NCBI RefSeq assembly: GCF_030867095.1
Contig: NC_081826.1
Coordinates: 252,940,251-253,004,250, forward strand
Origin: Alligator mississippiensis
Taxonomy: Eukaryota > Chordata > Crocodylia > Alligatoridae
Length of the DNA stretch: 64,000 nucleotides
Reading direction: 5' to 3'
Part shown: positions 33,298 to 45,059 of the stretch, in pieces
How positions within the stretch are numbered: position 1 is the stretch's first letter
Layout: the number at the start of each line of letters is the position of its first letter
Made by a program: the position numbers and the translations under genes
The notes under the pieces: generated by a model
What the model saw: only the letters and a program-made list of their open reading frames with translations
Told to the model about the DNA's origin: nothing
Database searches by the model: none

Positions 33298-34690
33298 CAT
33301 AGAAATATAGAGTTGGAAGGGATATGAAAAGGTGCATCCTTCATAATGTTTTTTTTTTCACCCCAATCCTTTTTTCTTTCCTCTTAAGTTGCAACATTTC
33401 TAAACTTCTTTTGCATTGTGTTGCTCTCCTGGACTCCAATTTCTCTGCATCTATCTAGTGTGGTGCCCAAAACTGCATTCTCTGCTACAGCTGACACCTT
33501 GCCAGTATTTGGTAAGGTGGAATACTTACGCAATGTTCATTTTTAATATATACTAGAGCAAAATCTTTTGCAGCAGCATTGTGGTGTCGGCTTGTTCAAT
33601 GTTCACTGTAGGTCCAGGTCCTTTTCTGCAGTATTGCTACCCATCCAATTTGTTTCCTGTTTTTGTACTTGCACTTTTGATTTTGCACTCCAGAGTACCG
33701 AAGGAGCCTCTGGGGCCAACAAATCCACCCCTTGCATTCACAGGCAATCGTTTATCCAGGCCCTCACACACATCACCTCCACAAAGCACCTTATGAAAAC
33801 AAGACCCAAGTCACCCTACAACATGCCGTATCTAAAAGGAGGAGGGGAATAAAAGGGCACCGTTAAAGCAGTGCACCAGCAATGGCAGATAAGTTATTCA
33901 GGTAATATATGTTCAAAGCCTCCACAGTCCTTGACAGCCTGACCTGTGAGGAAAAAATCTTTTGGATCCCAAATCTGGTGATTGTGTATGACATTGACTG
34001 GAAAAACAAGATCTTCCAGTCGGGCACCTGAGAGGTTCCTATCAGCCTGATCTACTTGTAGCTGTGGCCTTTGTCCAGTGTTTCAGAGAGAGGTTCAAAA
34101 AGCAAACAAATAATAATAATAAAAAGTCCCAAACACCTCAGAAGCTAGAAAAGCATGAATGTCTATATTGAATGTTTTCCTGTTTTCAAATTATTTCTCT
34201 GATTGTACAAGATCAACTTTTAATTCTAATTCCATCTTCAGATGTACTTACAACCCCCTCCATCATGGTGTCATTTGCAGATTTAAGAAGTGTGTTCTTG
34301 TTCAGTCATTCAATTGGGCTAGTTCAGAGCACTTGGAACCCCACCTGAAACATTCTGCTTGTTATAAAGCAAACTATTGCTAACTAGTATTAGGCATGCT
34401 GTATTAGCTAGTTGTACACTCATCTTGGTGATTTCATCTGGACAGTTTTCCCTTGGGTTTTTAGGGGAACGTTATGTGCGAGAATGTCAAAAGCTTTATG
34501 AAGGTTAAACTATTTACTGCTTCCTCCTCTAGTAGGCCAGATGCCTTTGTCAAAAGAAGGAAATTAGATTGCTTTCACACAGCTTGTCTGAAATACACTG
34601 GAAATCCCACAGTCTGGTGATTACAATTATTTTTCAGTTGGTTTGCATTTGTGGACCTTGAAGAAGTGGATCTTCAGGGGAGACTTGAAT
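33298..34690 (-). mobile_element. Old, fragmented antisense CR1
   Basis: Begins TTCATAGAAATATAGAGTTG then GAAGGGATATG, the CR1 3' terminus. It contains the antisense of QFW-type text (GTGGTGCCCAAAACTG, 33459-33474) and, further on, antisense RT text near 34260-34300 (GTCATTTGCAGATTTAAG) and 34480-34520 (TCAAAAGCTTTATGAAGG). It is heavily decayed and its internal continuity is uncertain. The stretch about 33560-34140 is not clearly CR1. Confidence 0.55.
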
Positions 34691-34911
34691 AAAGGGAAGA
34701 TGTGGGTACTTTGTCCAGTAAGACGATAAGAGAATGCAGCATAAGAGAAGGAAATAGTGAAGGAGCAGTGAGCTTGTCATATTGTCCCAAGAAAAGAACC
34801 GCAGAAGGACAACAGCTGTTCACGTAAGATTTGTGCACTTCCAAGTAATTTTTTTTTTTAAACCTTTTTTAGAGTTGGAACCCAGAGGTCACCAGATCAA
34901 AGCTTCTAGTA

Positions 34912-35576
34912 AACTGATTCTCAGAGAGGGTGCCATGAGATCCTTTAATGCAGAGGTGTCAAACACAGTCTGCAGCCAGATCTGGTCCATGAAGTACTAT
35001 GATCTGGTCTTGGGCTGACCCTACATACCACATGCAGAGCTGGGGTCCTGCACATAACACCAAGTTGGTCTAGAGAGTACACCACATGTGGCACCCGCAC
35101 CAAGACAGCCCTGAGTGCTGGCTCTGGGGCTGGTCCATGCAGCCCACACCTTACACTCTCTATACTGTGTACAGCACCCACAGTGCTGAATCCAGCCCAT
35201 GAGCCGCACGCAGCACAAGACCTGAAGTGGGGCTGGTGTATGATCTGGATCTGGCCCATAGACCAAGCCAGCAACCACCATCCAGTCCACAGGGCTGAAT
35301 GAGTTTGACATCCCTGCTTTAAAAGGTGATGCAGGGTGCTGCACAATATCGGTAGCTAGGTGTGCCAATCACCTACACATGATTCAAAAGAAAAATCCAG
35401 ATATTTCAAATGGGAATCCACAGTATCAAAAACATTCTGACTGCTTGTGGTTATTCGGAGTTCTTTACTACAACAAGAAAAAAGTTCTATTTCTTCTGTA
35501 GTTAAAAAATGAGTGATGGTTCAGAGCTGGCATTTTTCAAGAGTGCCTTAAATCTAAAAAAGGTTGAGAACCACTA
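34912..35576. mobile_element. hAT-type MITE (outer element) hosting another hAT
   Basis: Left part AACTGATTCTCAGAGAGGG (34912-34950) and right part (35317-35576, ending GGTTGAGAACCACTA) together match the 32.1 kb family, including ACATGATTCA and GAGTTCTTTACTACAAC. Flanks TTCTAGTA (34904-34911) and CTCTAGCA (35577-35584) agree at 6 of 8. It is interrupted by the element at 34951-35316. Confidence 0.78.
34951..35316. mobile_element. hAT-type MITE (366 bp) inserted in another hAT
   Basis: Termini CAGAGGTGTCAAACACAG and GAGTTTGACATCCCTG. Flanks CTTTAATG (34943-34950) and CTTTAAAA (35317-35324) match at 6 of 8. The interior is GC-rich with repeated GGTCCATG and GGCCCAT type phrases; no transposase. 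Confidence 0.88.
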
Positions 35577-36656
35577 CTCTAGCATATTGACTGCATCATA
35601 TTGTCATCTCAGTGAGTGATGTTAAATAACAGGCCCTATCAAGAAAACAGTGTGCTTGGTAAGAGCTATTTTCACAGTTCTGCCTTCATTTTGGGCCCAT
35701 GTGCCTTATGAAATGCCCCAGCTCCCCCCCCCCCCCCAATCTTTGGCCAACGGGTTACCACAAAAGAGTGTCCTGATGTGGTTCAGTTTTGTTTGCATAG
35801 CTGGATTGAACCACGTCCTAATTTCACTGCACAGTAGATCAGCAGTATCTAAACAACTGGGTACCCACTGTAGTTATTTTTCACCACATAAAAACAGGCC
35901 TTTGGTCTCCTTCTGGGGCAGTAGTGGCAGAAAAGCTCAAATCAATTCTCCTACGGAAGGCTGGGAGAGCAGCTTGAGGGTTCACGTTTCTCCTTACCCA
36001 ATAGAGGGTGATCCCAAAACCTGATCACAAAGCTATTTGAAGGAAAAAGAACAAGTCCCATAGTCCCAGTGGGAGGTTCAACTAACCTGTGTATATTAGC
36101 AGGCACTCCTCAGTTTTTCTAGTGCTTCAGATTCAGGCCTCTGAGGTAAGGCCTAGCGCCTTAGGGCTATTCTACCCTAGAAAATATGGTGCTATAAGGT
36201 ACATTCCAGCTTCCTACCCCAAAAGGCAACCTAAAATTAAGGTGCATCTTATGCATTGAAGCTTTGTACTGAAAACAAACAAACAAAAAATAAATTGAAA
36301 TACATAAATTGCCCTCGGCTATTTCTACAATCAAATTAATATTTAAAAACTTTCCCCCAGAATGTTATCCTCCTTTGGGGGTGAGTCATACACTTTGGGA
36401 AATTCAGTAACTTACTAAAAATGTACATTTCTATTTAATCATGATATTAACAACATGGCCCATGGCACATGTCTTTTTAAAAAATATGTAAGTAATGGCT
36501 AGGGAATGCTACTAGAATGAAACTCAGGCCAATCTGAGACCAGACAATAATCAGGTTATAGTGTATTAATGATTACCTCTTTCTGTCATAAGTAAAAGAC
36601 ACTAAAACATCTCTTATTTTGACTAGTCAAGATGTTGCTTAATGATGAGGTAATTA

Positions 36657-36694
36657 ATTTCTGAATTAAATTTAATTACATTTAATTCAGAAAT
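36657..36694. repeat. Perfect 15-bp palindrome, AT-rich
   Basis: Left arm 36657-36671 (ATTTCTGAATTAAAT), loop 36672-36679, right arm 36680-36694, exact reverse complement. The surrounding sequence is AT-rich. Confidence 0.85.
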
Positions 36695-36840
36695 GAAGGG
36701 AAGATTTAACAAGCATCTATAAGTTGTTTTTTTTTTATATTTTTCTGGAAATTTAAACAATGGCTATGTAACACAGTAAAATGGAGATGGAAATGTTGTT
36801 CTCTCTAAGGACATATAACCAGCATTAACAGGTAATAATT

Positions 36841-37729
36841 CATAGGGCTGCGCAAAATTTCGCTGGGTGTTTTAATTTAAAAGTTGTATCGATGCGTTTC
36901 AAGCTTGAAATGGAGAAATCGAAGCAAAACAAAACAAAAGCCTTGAAACAGCTTCAAAGCAAAACAAGTGCACCCAAAGCATTTAGAAACATTTCAAGTT
37001 TTGAAGCCGGGCTTACTTGGCTCCAACGCTGGTCCCAGCCAGCAGCAGCAGCCTCCTGTCATCTGGTGCAGATCTGGGGGCTGTGCCTCATGGGAGGATT
37101 CTGGCACAGCCCCCAGCCCTCCCGGGGATGCGAGCCCCTGGATCTGCAGGCTGGATGACAGCATGCTGTTGCTGCTGGCTGGGGCCAGCTGCAGCACCAA
37201 TCTTCCCAGTGCTCGGCATGGGCTTTGCCCAGCCCTGATCCTAGGCGGCAGCAGCAGCCTTCTGTCATCTGGCAGTCAAATCAGGGGCCTGACCCCTGGG
37301 AGGAGTCTGGCATAGCTGCACAGCCCTCCCAGGGGTGCAGGCCCCTGGATCTGTGGGCTGAATGACAGGAGGCTCCCGCTGTTGGCAAGTGACAAGAGTT
37401 TTGCTTGTCAATACCTTGAGGTGCAGTTATCCAGGAACCTCTGCATCTGTCCCCTTGAGACTTGGCGGGCTTCATGGCTTCAGAAGGGGCTACCTTCCCA
37501 GCAAGTTTCATTGGAATCAGGCAAGAAATGACAAAGTTATAGGCCATTTTGTGCTTCTCCATTATAGCCTACGGGCAAGATGTTGAAACAGCGTCGAAAC
37601 AGCGGAACAGTTTCCACGAAATGAAACGGAACATTGCTTTCAAAACTAAATGAAACTTGAAACAAAACACTGTCCAGTTGAAATGTTGAAATGGAAGTTG
37701 GAGTGGAATGGTGCTGTTTCGCACAGCCC
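36841..37729. mobile_element. hAT-like inverted-repeat element (889 bp)
   Basis: Left end (CATA)GGGCTGCGCAAAATTTCG, right end GCTGTTTCGCACAGCCC. Flanks TAATAATT (36833-36840) and TAACAATT (37730-37737) match at 7 of 8. Subterminal regions on both sides are rich in GAAAC and GAAAT repeats. The central 37.0-37.45 kb is GC-rich, with repeated CTGTCATCTGG and GGATCTGCAGGCTG(G)ATGACAG phrases in both orientations. No transposase. Confidence 0.82.
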
Positions 37730-38700
37730 TAACAATTAAAATTAATACAAATTTAACTGTAGCAGCACCTATTGTATGCTGGCAGGATACTACCATTATC
37801 TCTTTTCAAGTGTAAAATGCTTAATTTACAGTACTTGGGGTAAGTTTATACTGGACATTGAGGCTGGGTTTGAAAGTCAAATATGATATAACCTTCTAGG
37901 ATGAAAGTACCCATATTATATAATACATTTGGACATTGCACAGCGTAATGGCTTTCAGTTCTCTTGGTTTTGCTGTGTACTTGTCTGGTATCAGGCTAGT
38001 CAAACAACTTTCTTGTGAGGGTTGCCTTACCTGTGATGCAGAGATTTAGAATTGATATGCTTCTTTGACGATGGCCTAGAGATTTACTGACTGTACAGCA
38101 TTAACTATACTAGTGGAACATAACCCTAATGAGTAAGAGACTGACAAAGTGACATACTGCTGGCATCCTAGCAATGCATATTTCTTGTATCGTATACTAT
38201 AGCAGCTGCTTGAAACCCAGAGGTGTAGGCATGTATCTTCTAAGTTAGAAGAAAAGCAGGATTGGACCTTTGCAGTAATTAATTCATCATAGTTGGTGAG
38301 GCCATCCAGTAGAGGGCAGTGGTACCATCCTAACTGTGGATATAAACATGTCCATTGCTTTTAAACATTACCATAGTGCAGCCAATGACATACGAAGCAT
38401 CCTAAAACTAATACAGCTTCCTGTAGGGTTAGGCTAATGGCATTTAGGGATCAGCCAGTAATGTACACTACCTTGTCTTGATTGATTGAGTTAGGCTCTT
38501 AGTCTGCCTTAGAGCTGTGTTTAACTAAACATTTGTAACAGTTCCTACAACAACAGGGTCTTTGTGTGCTCCCATAGTTCTGAGACAGTTAAGAATTCCT
38601 ATCAGCATGTCTGAAGAAGGATGAACAGACTGATCATCTCCACATTTTGAAGAAAAGGAAGTGCAGTGATGCTGGTTCTTTTAATTTGGGTGTGACTAGT

Positions 38701-40610
38701 TTTAAGAACATACGTGCCATACTGGGTCAGACCAATGGCCCATCTAGCCCAGTATCCCATCTCCAACAGTAGCAAAAGTGGATGCTTTGGAGGGAAAGCA
38801 CTGAACCAGATATCTAGAGCAATCTGTTCCATATCCTTCTTGGCATCCACCATTATTGGTTCAGAGACATTAGAGGAAACCTCTCCAACCATTCTGTTCA
38901 ACACCTATTAATAGATCTATCATCCATGAATTTTGTCTAGTCCCTCTTTGAACCTGGCTATATTATCTGTCTCTACTACCTCCCATGCCAGTGACTTCCA
39001 CAAGTAAACTACATATTGTGTAAAACAAAACCAAATAAAAAGCTTTCTCTTTTAGTTTGAAACCTGTCTCCTAATTTCAGTGGGTGTGTCCCTAGTTCCA
39101 GTATTCTGGGATTTGGTGAATGACACTTCCATCTTCACTTTATCCACACCCTTCATGATTTTACTGACCTATATCATATCCTCCTGCAGCATCCTCCTTT
39201 CCAAACTGAAGAGTCCTAGCCTTCTTAGTTTCTCCTGGTATTGTGATTGCTCTATGCTGTCACTCATTTTGGTTGCCCTTCTCTATACCTCTTCTAATTC
39301 TATTACATCTTTTTGGAGAGAGAGAAAGCAGAATGTGCATAGTATTTAAGGTGTGGGGATGCTATGGATTTTTATAATGGTATGATAATGTTCTCCATTT
39401 TGTTTTCAGTTCCCTTCCTAATGATACCCAACATCTTATTCAAGCAGCAAGGATATCTTAGGGTGATATCTAACTTTTATTGGACAAACTTTTTAGTTGG
39501 GATGAAGTTAGACAAGCTTTCAAATGTAAGGCATTCTTTATCAGGTCTTAGATCCCTGCAGGACCCCACTTTTGACCTCTCTCCATCCTGAAGAGACCAT
39601 TTAGCTGTACCCTTTGTTTCCTACCTTGCAACTAGCTGTCAATCCATGAAAGAGCCTTCCCTCCAATCCCATGGCAACACAGGTTTCATTTTGTTTTTTG
39701 TAAAGCTTTTGGTGAAGGATCTTGTTGAAAGCTTTTTGAAACCTGAATATATTACATTAACTGGATCCCCCTTGTCCACATGCTTGTTAATACAAAGAAC
39801 TCCAGGAGCTTAATGAGGCAGGATTTCCCTTTACAAAAACTATGCTGACTGTTCCCCAGCAGATCACATTTATCCATGTGACAACTAATTTTATTCTTTA
39901 TTATAGATTCTGCTGATTACCACTGGCTCTGTAGTTCCCAGGATCACTTTTGGAGCCCTTTCTGGAGATAGATAGGTTGTCAACATAACACCCATCCGTC
40001 TGCTGGCACAGAAGCCATTTGTAATAGGTTACATACTAATGCCAACAGTTCTGCAATTTTACCTTTGACCTCCCTCAACTCTCAGGTGAATGTCATCCAG
40101 TCCTGGGGATTTACTAGTGTTTATCCATTTTGTTCGAAAATCTCTGTTATCACTTCAGTGTGGGCCAGCTCTTTAGACCGATCTACTAGGAAGGATTGAT
40201 TTGCCATGGAAATTCTCTCGATAACTTCTGCAGTAAAACCTTATGCAAAGAATTCTCTAAGCTTCTCTGCATCCATGAGGGCACCTTTTATACCTTGATC
40301 ATCTAATGGTCCCACTGATTTTTCTTGTTGGCTTCCTGCTTCTGACATATTTTTAAAAGTTTTTTTTTTGTTTTTTTTTTAATTATTATTAACTTACACA
40401 TCTTTTGCTAAATGCTCTTCAAATTATTTTTTTGGCCTGCCTAATATTGCTTTTACACTTGACTTGCCAGAGTTTGAGAGCTTGTTTTCCTCATTTGGAC
40501 ACACCCTTTTTGAAGGATGCCTTTTTGCTTCAAATGGCTTCCTTAACTCTGCTATTAAACTGTGTAAAGGTTTCATTGGGCTGCTTGGTACAATGGGGAT
40601 TAGGCATGGT
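38701..40610 (-). mobile_element. Older antisense CR1-type LINE, interrupted
   Basis: Begins with AACATACGTGCCATACTGGG and TCAGACCAATGGCCCATCTA, a LINE tail common in reptiles. It continues through antisense RT text (for example CTGGCTCTGTAGTTCCCAGG at 39925-39944 and AGGACCCCACTTTTGACCTC) to about 40610. Many indels; no long open frame. A Penelope-like tail interrupts it at about 39449-39548. Confidence 0.75.
39449..39548 (-). mobile_element. Probable Penelope-like tail fragment, inverted
   Basis: Contains TCTAACTTTTATTGGACAAA and ATTCTTTATCAGGTCT, the reverse complement of the type of tail at 48783-48899 (GATGAAGG ... GGTCTAATAAAAGATATC). It sits inside the older LINE. The family name is tentative. 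Confidence 0.5.
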
Positions 40611-41400
40611 GTGCTGAACCCTGCAATTTTGTGCCCTGAAACGAATGCTGCCACAGTTCAGGTTGGAGCAGGAGCCCACCTGAGCTATGCTTACACCAGG
40701 GGGGGTGCCTTGTCTGCCTGACAGCAGGTTCCTCTACACTGAGTGGGCTGTAAGCAGCGCTGAAGTCTCTGCCTCTGGCATTTTAGCTGCAGTGACCAGC
40801 CCTGCAGCTATCTAGCTTCACAGCTGGGCAGCATTATCTCTACCAGTCTATATGTGGTAAGCAGGCTGGGCAGCCTTTTCTCTCGACTCCTTATGTGATA
40901 TGGGCTGAGGGGCCTTGGTTGCCTTCAAATTAACCTTGGCAAGGCAGCCCTCTTGGAGTCTGGACCTTGGGCAGGTTACAGCAGCAAGCTATTTTGGCAT
41001 TCCTCCCTTGTTGGCCTGGCAGCTTTGCAGGAAAAAGGGCCAGGCCTTGGGTGGTGCTTGGTGCCCCAGCCACATTTTGCCCAAACCCATCCTCCCAAAT
41101 ACTCAGTGCTTAGAAAGAAACAGGCTGGAATCAGGGGCTCAGCAGGCCGTACCCAACCCCCTTCTGGCTGCCTTGGCCTAAGTTCCTCAGAGTTTTGCAT
41201 CCTATTATCATTTTTTAAAGGTGGAGGTGGCTGACCTCTCACCCGTACTACACAAGGCGTCTGAGACAGAAGGGTGCCTGTTCTGCTGTCCTGGGGGCTG
41301 TGGATGCTGCCTTGGAGAGGGAGACGCAAGGTCAGGGCTTCCCTGCATTGTGCTCTAGCCTCCTCCAGCTGAGCCCTCTCTAGTGCAGCCCTGTATTCAT
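40611..41400. other. Upstream of the ARHGEF28 island, nothing recognised
   Basis: Moderately GC-rich sequence without CpG density. The short open frames on both strands lack recognisable motifs. Confidence 0.5.
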
Positions 41401-41439
41401 TTTTATTTTTTACTTTTTGGGCCGCTGTGCCCCCCCCCG

Positions 41440-42110
41440 GGCCATGCCCACACAGGCTGGGAGAGAGATGGCCGCCACCCGCGGTGTTTGGTGGCTCTGG
41501 GCCGGGGCGCAGCAGCCGAGTCGGTGCAGGGCGGCCCTGTGTGGGCAGATCTGCCAGCTTGGGGGCAGCTGGAAGGATCTAGTTTTCTGTTGTGGGATAC
41601 AAGCTTGGCTCAGGTGGCGCTTGACCAGTGGCAGCTGGCAGGCTCCGGGGCTGCGGGTGTCAGCTGGAGCCCAGCCGCCCGGCCCTTTCCGCGGCACACG
41701 CCGCTTTCGGCCTCCTGGCTGCGAGGAGCCGGCGGGGCGGGGCGGGGCGCGGCTGTGCCAGGGTCCCCGGCCCCACCCAGCTCCTGCCGCGGCCTGAGGC
41801 GAGGCCGCTGGAGGAGGCGGCGGCAGGTCCCGCCCGGGCTGTGCAGCGCTGGGCTCCTCCCCCTGGCTTCTCTCCGGCGGCGGCGGCGGCAGCAGCAGGC
41901 GCCTCAGCCGCTGCCCCACACGCCGACGCCGGCGCCGGGCGGCCGTTCCGCAGCCGGGAGCCAGGTAAAGCTGCGCCGCCCCCTGCGGGCTCACCTCCTG
42001 TCTCCCCAGGGCGGGGAGCCCCTGCCGCCCTCCCTCCCCGGCGGGCGCGGGCGCCGGGACCGGTGCCGGTACCGCCGGCGCAGTCCCCCGGGCCTGCGGA
42101 GTTGTGACAC
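41440..42110. promoter_or_regulatory. CpG island, probable ARHGEF28 promoter
   Basis: Very GC- and CpG-dense, with tandem GC boxes (GGCGGGGCGGGGCGCGG, near 41732-41748) and a GGC/CGG-rich block at 41875-41895. The next coding exon in sense orientation downstream is the ARHGEF28 start exon, and no other gene intervenes. Long open frames on both strands across this island reflect GC bias. Confidence 0.75.
41760..41964 (+). other. ARHGEF28: Probable ARHGEF28 untranslated exon 1 (left boundary approximate)
   Basis: A good donor, GGGAGCCAG|GTAAAG, has its last exon base at 41964 within the CpG island. It would splice to the acceptor at 55770, giving an intron of about 13.8 kb. The start of the exon cannot be fixed by eye. 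Confidence 0.5.
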
Positions 42111-42319
42111 GTGTTCAAGCACTAACTTGGAGGCGGGTTGGCTCTCTGGAGCGCTGCGTGGGATCACGACCCGGCGCAGGTGGCCTGTCTTAATGCCTTG
42201 TGTGCCTCGCTGCTACATTGCTTGATCGTGGCTCGGGGGTCCAGGTTGTCGCCGTCTTGGTGTGTGGTGGTGGAGGGGATGTCTTTTATTAGACCAGCCA
42301 GATTTTTGCAAAAAATGGC

Positions 42320-42745
42320 TTTGCACTTGTGGCTGGTGCGAATGTGTTGCCCGATTCGCCAGTCAGTTGTGTGATAATTACTCTGCACGTGTGGGTAGTT
42401 TGAATTTATTGCACGACTCACTAGTGAATGGTGTACACTGATAATACCTTTGCACATGAGGCTGGTTTAAAGTGTCATGGGATTCACTAGTGAATTGTGT
42501 GATATGTGTAACAAGTAGCAGGGGCCCCAGATATGGTAAGTTATAAAGTGACTGATGCTAATGTATGGGGTGTGCTGCATGTTACATATGTGGCACACTT
42601 CATGAGTCAGTTGCCCAATGAATATAGACCCTCCACACATACAAAGTTAGACAAGTGCAATGTAATTATCATAGTTAACTGGTTCATCCTGCAATGAACT
42701 AGACCAGCCACAAGTGCAATGCAGTTATCACACGATAAAAATGAC
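42320..42745. repeat. Array of degenerate 61-67-bp units in direct then inverted orientation
   Basis: Three direct units start at about 42320 (TTTGCACTTGTGGCTGGT), 42382 (TCTGCACGTGTGGGTAGT) and 42449 (TTTGCACATGAGGCTGGT). Each continues to a GATTCACTAGTGAAT-like core and a TGTGTGATAATT-like end. After about 42560 the units are inverted: 42600-42745 reverse-complements to ATTGCACTTGTGGCTGGTCT, then a GATGAACCAGTTAA-type core and GATAATTA, plus a second, weaker unit. It is not assignable to a family by me. Confidence 0.7.
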
Positions 42746-42749
42746 TATT

Positions 42750-44060
42750 CAGCTATAAAAAAGAGGCAACCAGTGCTTGAAAATGTGCAACAACTCTACA
42801 GCTGGTTTCTGTGCAGCTTTAATTTGAACGTGTAGCAGGGCCCTATATTGCAGAAACAGGTTTTAAAGAGGGATTTGAATGAGGAGTAATTTTGGCAAAA
42901 GGGTAGAGAGATCAGTTCCATTCATAGGCAGTATTATGCAGGGGGAAGGTAAAGTTAAGAGTGGGTATAAAGAACAGGGCATAAAGACTAGTATCAGCAG
43001 TGGAAGGAGGAAAAAGGAGTGTGTGATTAGGACACAATGGCTGTCATATATAAAGGAGGATCTGGCCTTGAACTGAGATAGTGAAACTTGATGTGGCACG
43101 CAAGGCAGGACTAATGAAGGGCCATGCATCTGTTTCATATTTGAACAAAGAAGAATATGTCTCCCCAAATCTGTACATTGGCAAGCCAAAAAACAAACAC
43201 CCACAGTGTATGCTCCAGCCCTGCCAGGGCACAATTCTCATTGACAGTAATTAGAGCTTCTCAAAGGATCAAATATAACATGTAGCTCTGGGATTTATTT
43301 ATGTTAGAATAAGTGCAAGTGTCTATGTTGACTATAAAAGTAATATTACTATATTCACAATGCCAAGGTAGAACCTTTTGTATGCTTTCAGAACCTGGTT
43401 ATTTTCAGGCAGCTTGAAAAGACATGTTATTGCAGCTGCCAACTAAAATGGGGTTCTTCTGCCTTTATTTTATTAGTACAAAAGTAAGTTAAGGTTGTGT
43501 GCTTCTTTCTTTCCTGCTTAAGCGATGCAGACATTTGAGGCAGAAAAGGAGTAATAGAGTAACCCATAGAATCAAAATCAAAACCAGAGTGTAGTAGTGT
43601 ATATATTTAAAATTGATCTATGTTCTTAGTGAGTGAGAGGATTACCAATACCTAAATGCTGGGAAATTGCTATTTTTGATCAAAATCAAATAGTTTTTTG
43701 TCTTATTAAGGTACTGTGAGCTGAAATACATAATATTGACAATTGTATGTGGCTTTAATTTGCATGTGCATTTGAGTGTAATTAGCACAATTTTGTACAA
43801 TGAGGAATTTATTTGCAAATTTCTATTGTTTGTACACATAGCTTTGATTTGGATTTGAACATTTGTCCCTCTGTCTACACCAGAAGAACTGATCATCATA
43901 TAACATTAAAGTAAAAATAGTATATTTAAAGTAGGTGCCAGATTAGATGCAAAACAAGGGGTGATTAAGGTAATACCTAAACTTCCTTGGGATTTCACTT
44001 CTCGATACCACCTGCTTGCTGATCTTTCACTCCTTTAATTTCTGAATGGTTCTTATAAAC
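42750..44060. other. ARHGEF28 intron 1, nothing recognised
   Basis: AT-rich sequence with short random open frames; no repeat family identified. Confidence 0.45.
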
Positions 44061-44064
44061 ACCC

Positions 44065-44150
44065 AATTTAAGTTGGTGTAATAAAAGATCAGATTTACCC
44101 AAACAACGTTGTCTGCCTATGTCCTTAGACCGACATGGCCACAAACTATG
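44065..44150 (+). mobile_element. Probable Penelope-like tail fragment
   Basis: AGTTGGTGTAATAAAAGATC, ACCCAAACAACGTTGTCTGC and CCTTAGACCGACATGGCCAC match the fragments at 11583 and 48783. Confidence 0.55.
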
Positions 44151-45059
44151 CCCTTATGAACACCCTGAACATTTTTCAGATCCCCTTTCACAGGCTTTTT
44201 CAAAGTTATACTTGATAGTTAAAAACATGTCTATAAATTATGCACTGCTGACTGCTTGATTATGTGAATTAGTCTGAGCATCTCTAAAATGGACACTGAA
44301 AACAATTGAATAGGAAGGTGCATACACTCCTATCTATTATAGAAAGAGGAGACTTAAAATACTTCCCACTACCTCCTTCCCAAAATAATCTGCTTTCTTT
44401 AAATCATGTCTGATGACATTCCTAACAAAAAACCTTATACTTCTTATGGCTTTTCCCTGCTAATGTAATGATGGGAAAGTGCAACTGGAGTGTGTTCTGC
44501 CTCTTACATTACTACCATAATTGTTTAAGCAGGTTTTGATAGCAGAAGCTTTTTCCTGGCAACTGTGTGAATAAAACAGCAACAACAACAGTAAAAACAA
44601 ACAAACAAAAAAACCCCCAACATCACACTTTGATATTTGGAGCCTGGGTTGAATTTGGGAGAGTTGATGGTGGAAAAAACTTTCTACAAATAAACTATGC
44701 AAATTTTGGCTTGGAGTCCACGATTGTTGATAAAAGTTAAGCTATACCATGCCAATGTTATGTCACTTCTCAGAGTCCTGCTGCATTCTAAGGAAGATAG
44801 TGGGCAGAGTTATCAATCAAATTAATCTGGTGCAGTTCATAACTGAATGTGTATGCTGGAAGAGGAGGGGAGCCAGCTCTGGCTCTTCCTGTGGAGCTTT
44901 TAAACTTTCCCTTCCAGAGCTCAGGTGCTCCCTGTGAAAAGAAAAGGGAAAATTGATTCTGAAGAAGTGATAAATGGGGAGGAAGGTTGCTCAAGGACTT
45001 CGAAAAAATTACTGGAATTGCTCAAGGATTTTGAAAAAAAAAAAAAGAAGAAATTTCTC

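Noticed and set aside
41383-42225. 280-residue open frame across the CpG island, and overlapping frames on both strands
   Set aside because: Arg/Pro/Gly/Ala-rich translation in all frames is what GC-rich DNA gives; there is no recognisable domain and a splice donor sits inside it.
42320-42745. CRISPR-like array
   Set aside because: Units are contiguous, degenerate and in both orientations without uniform spacers, and the DNA is vertebrate.
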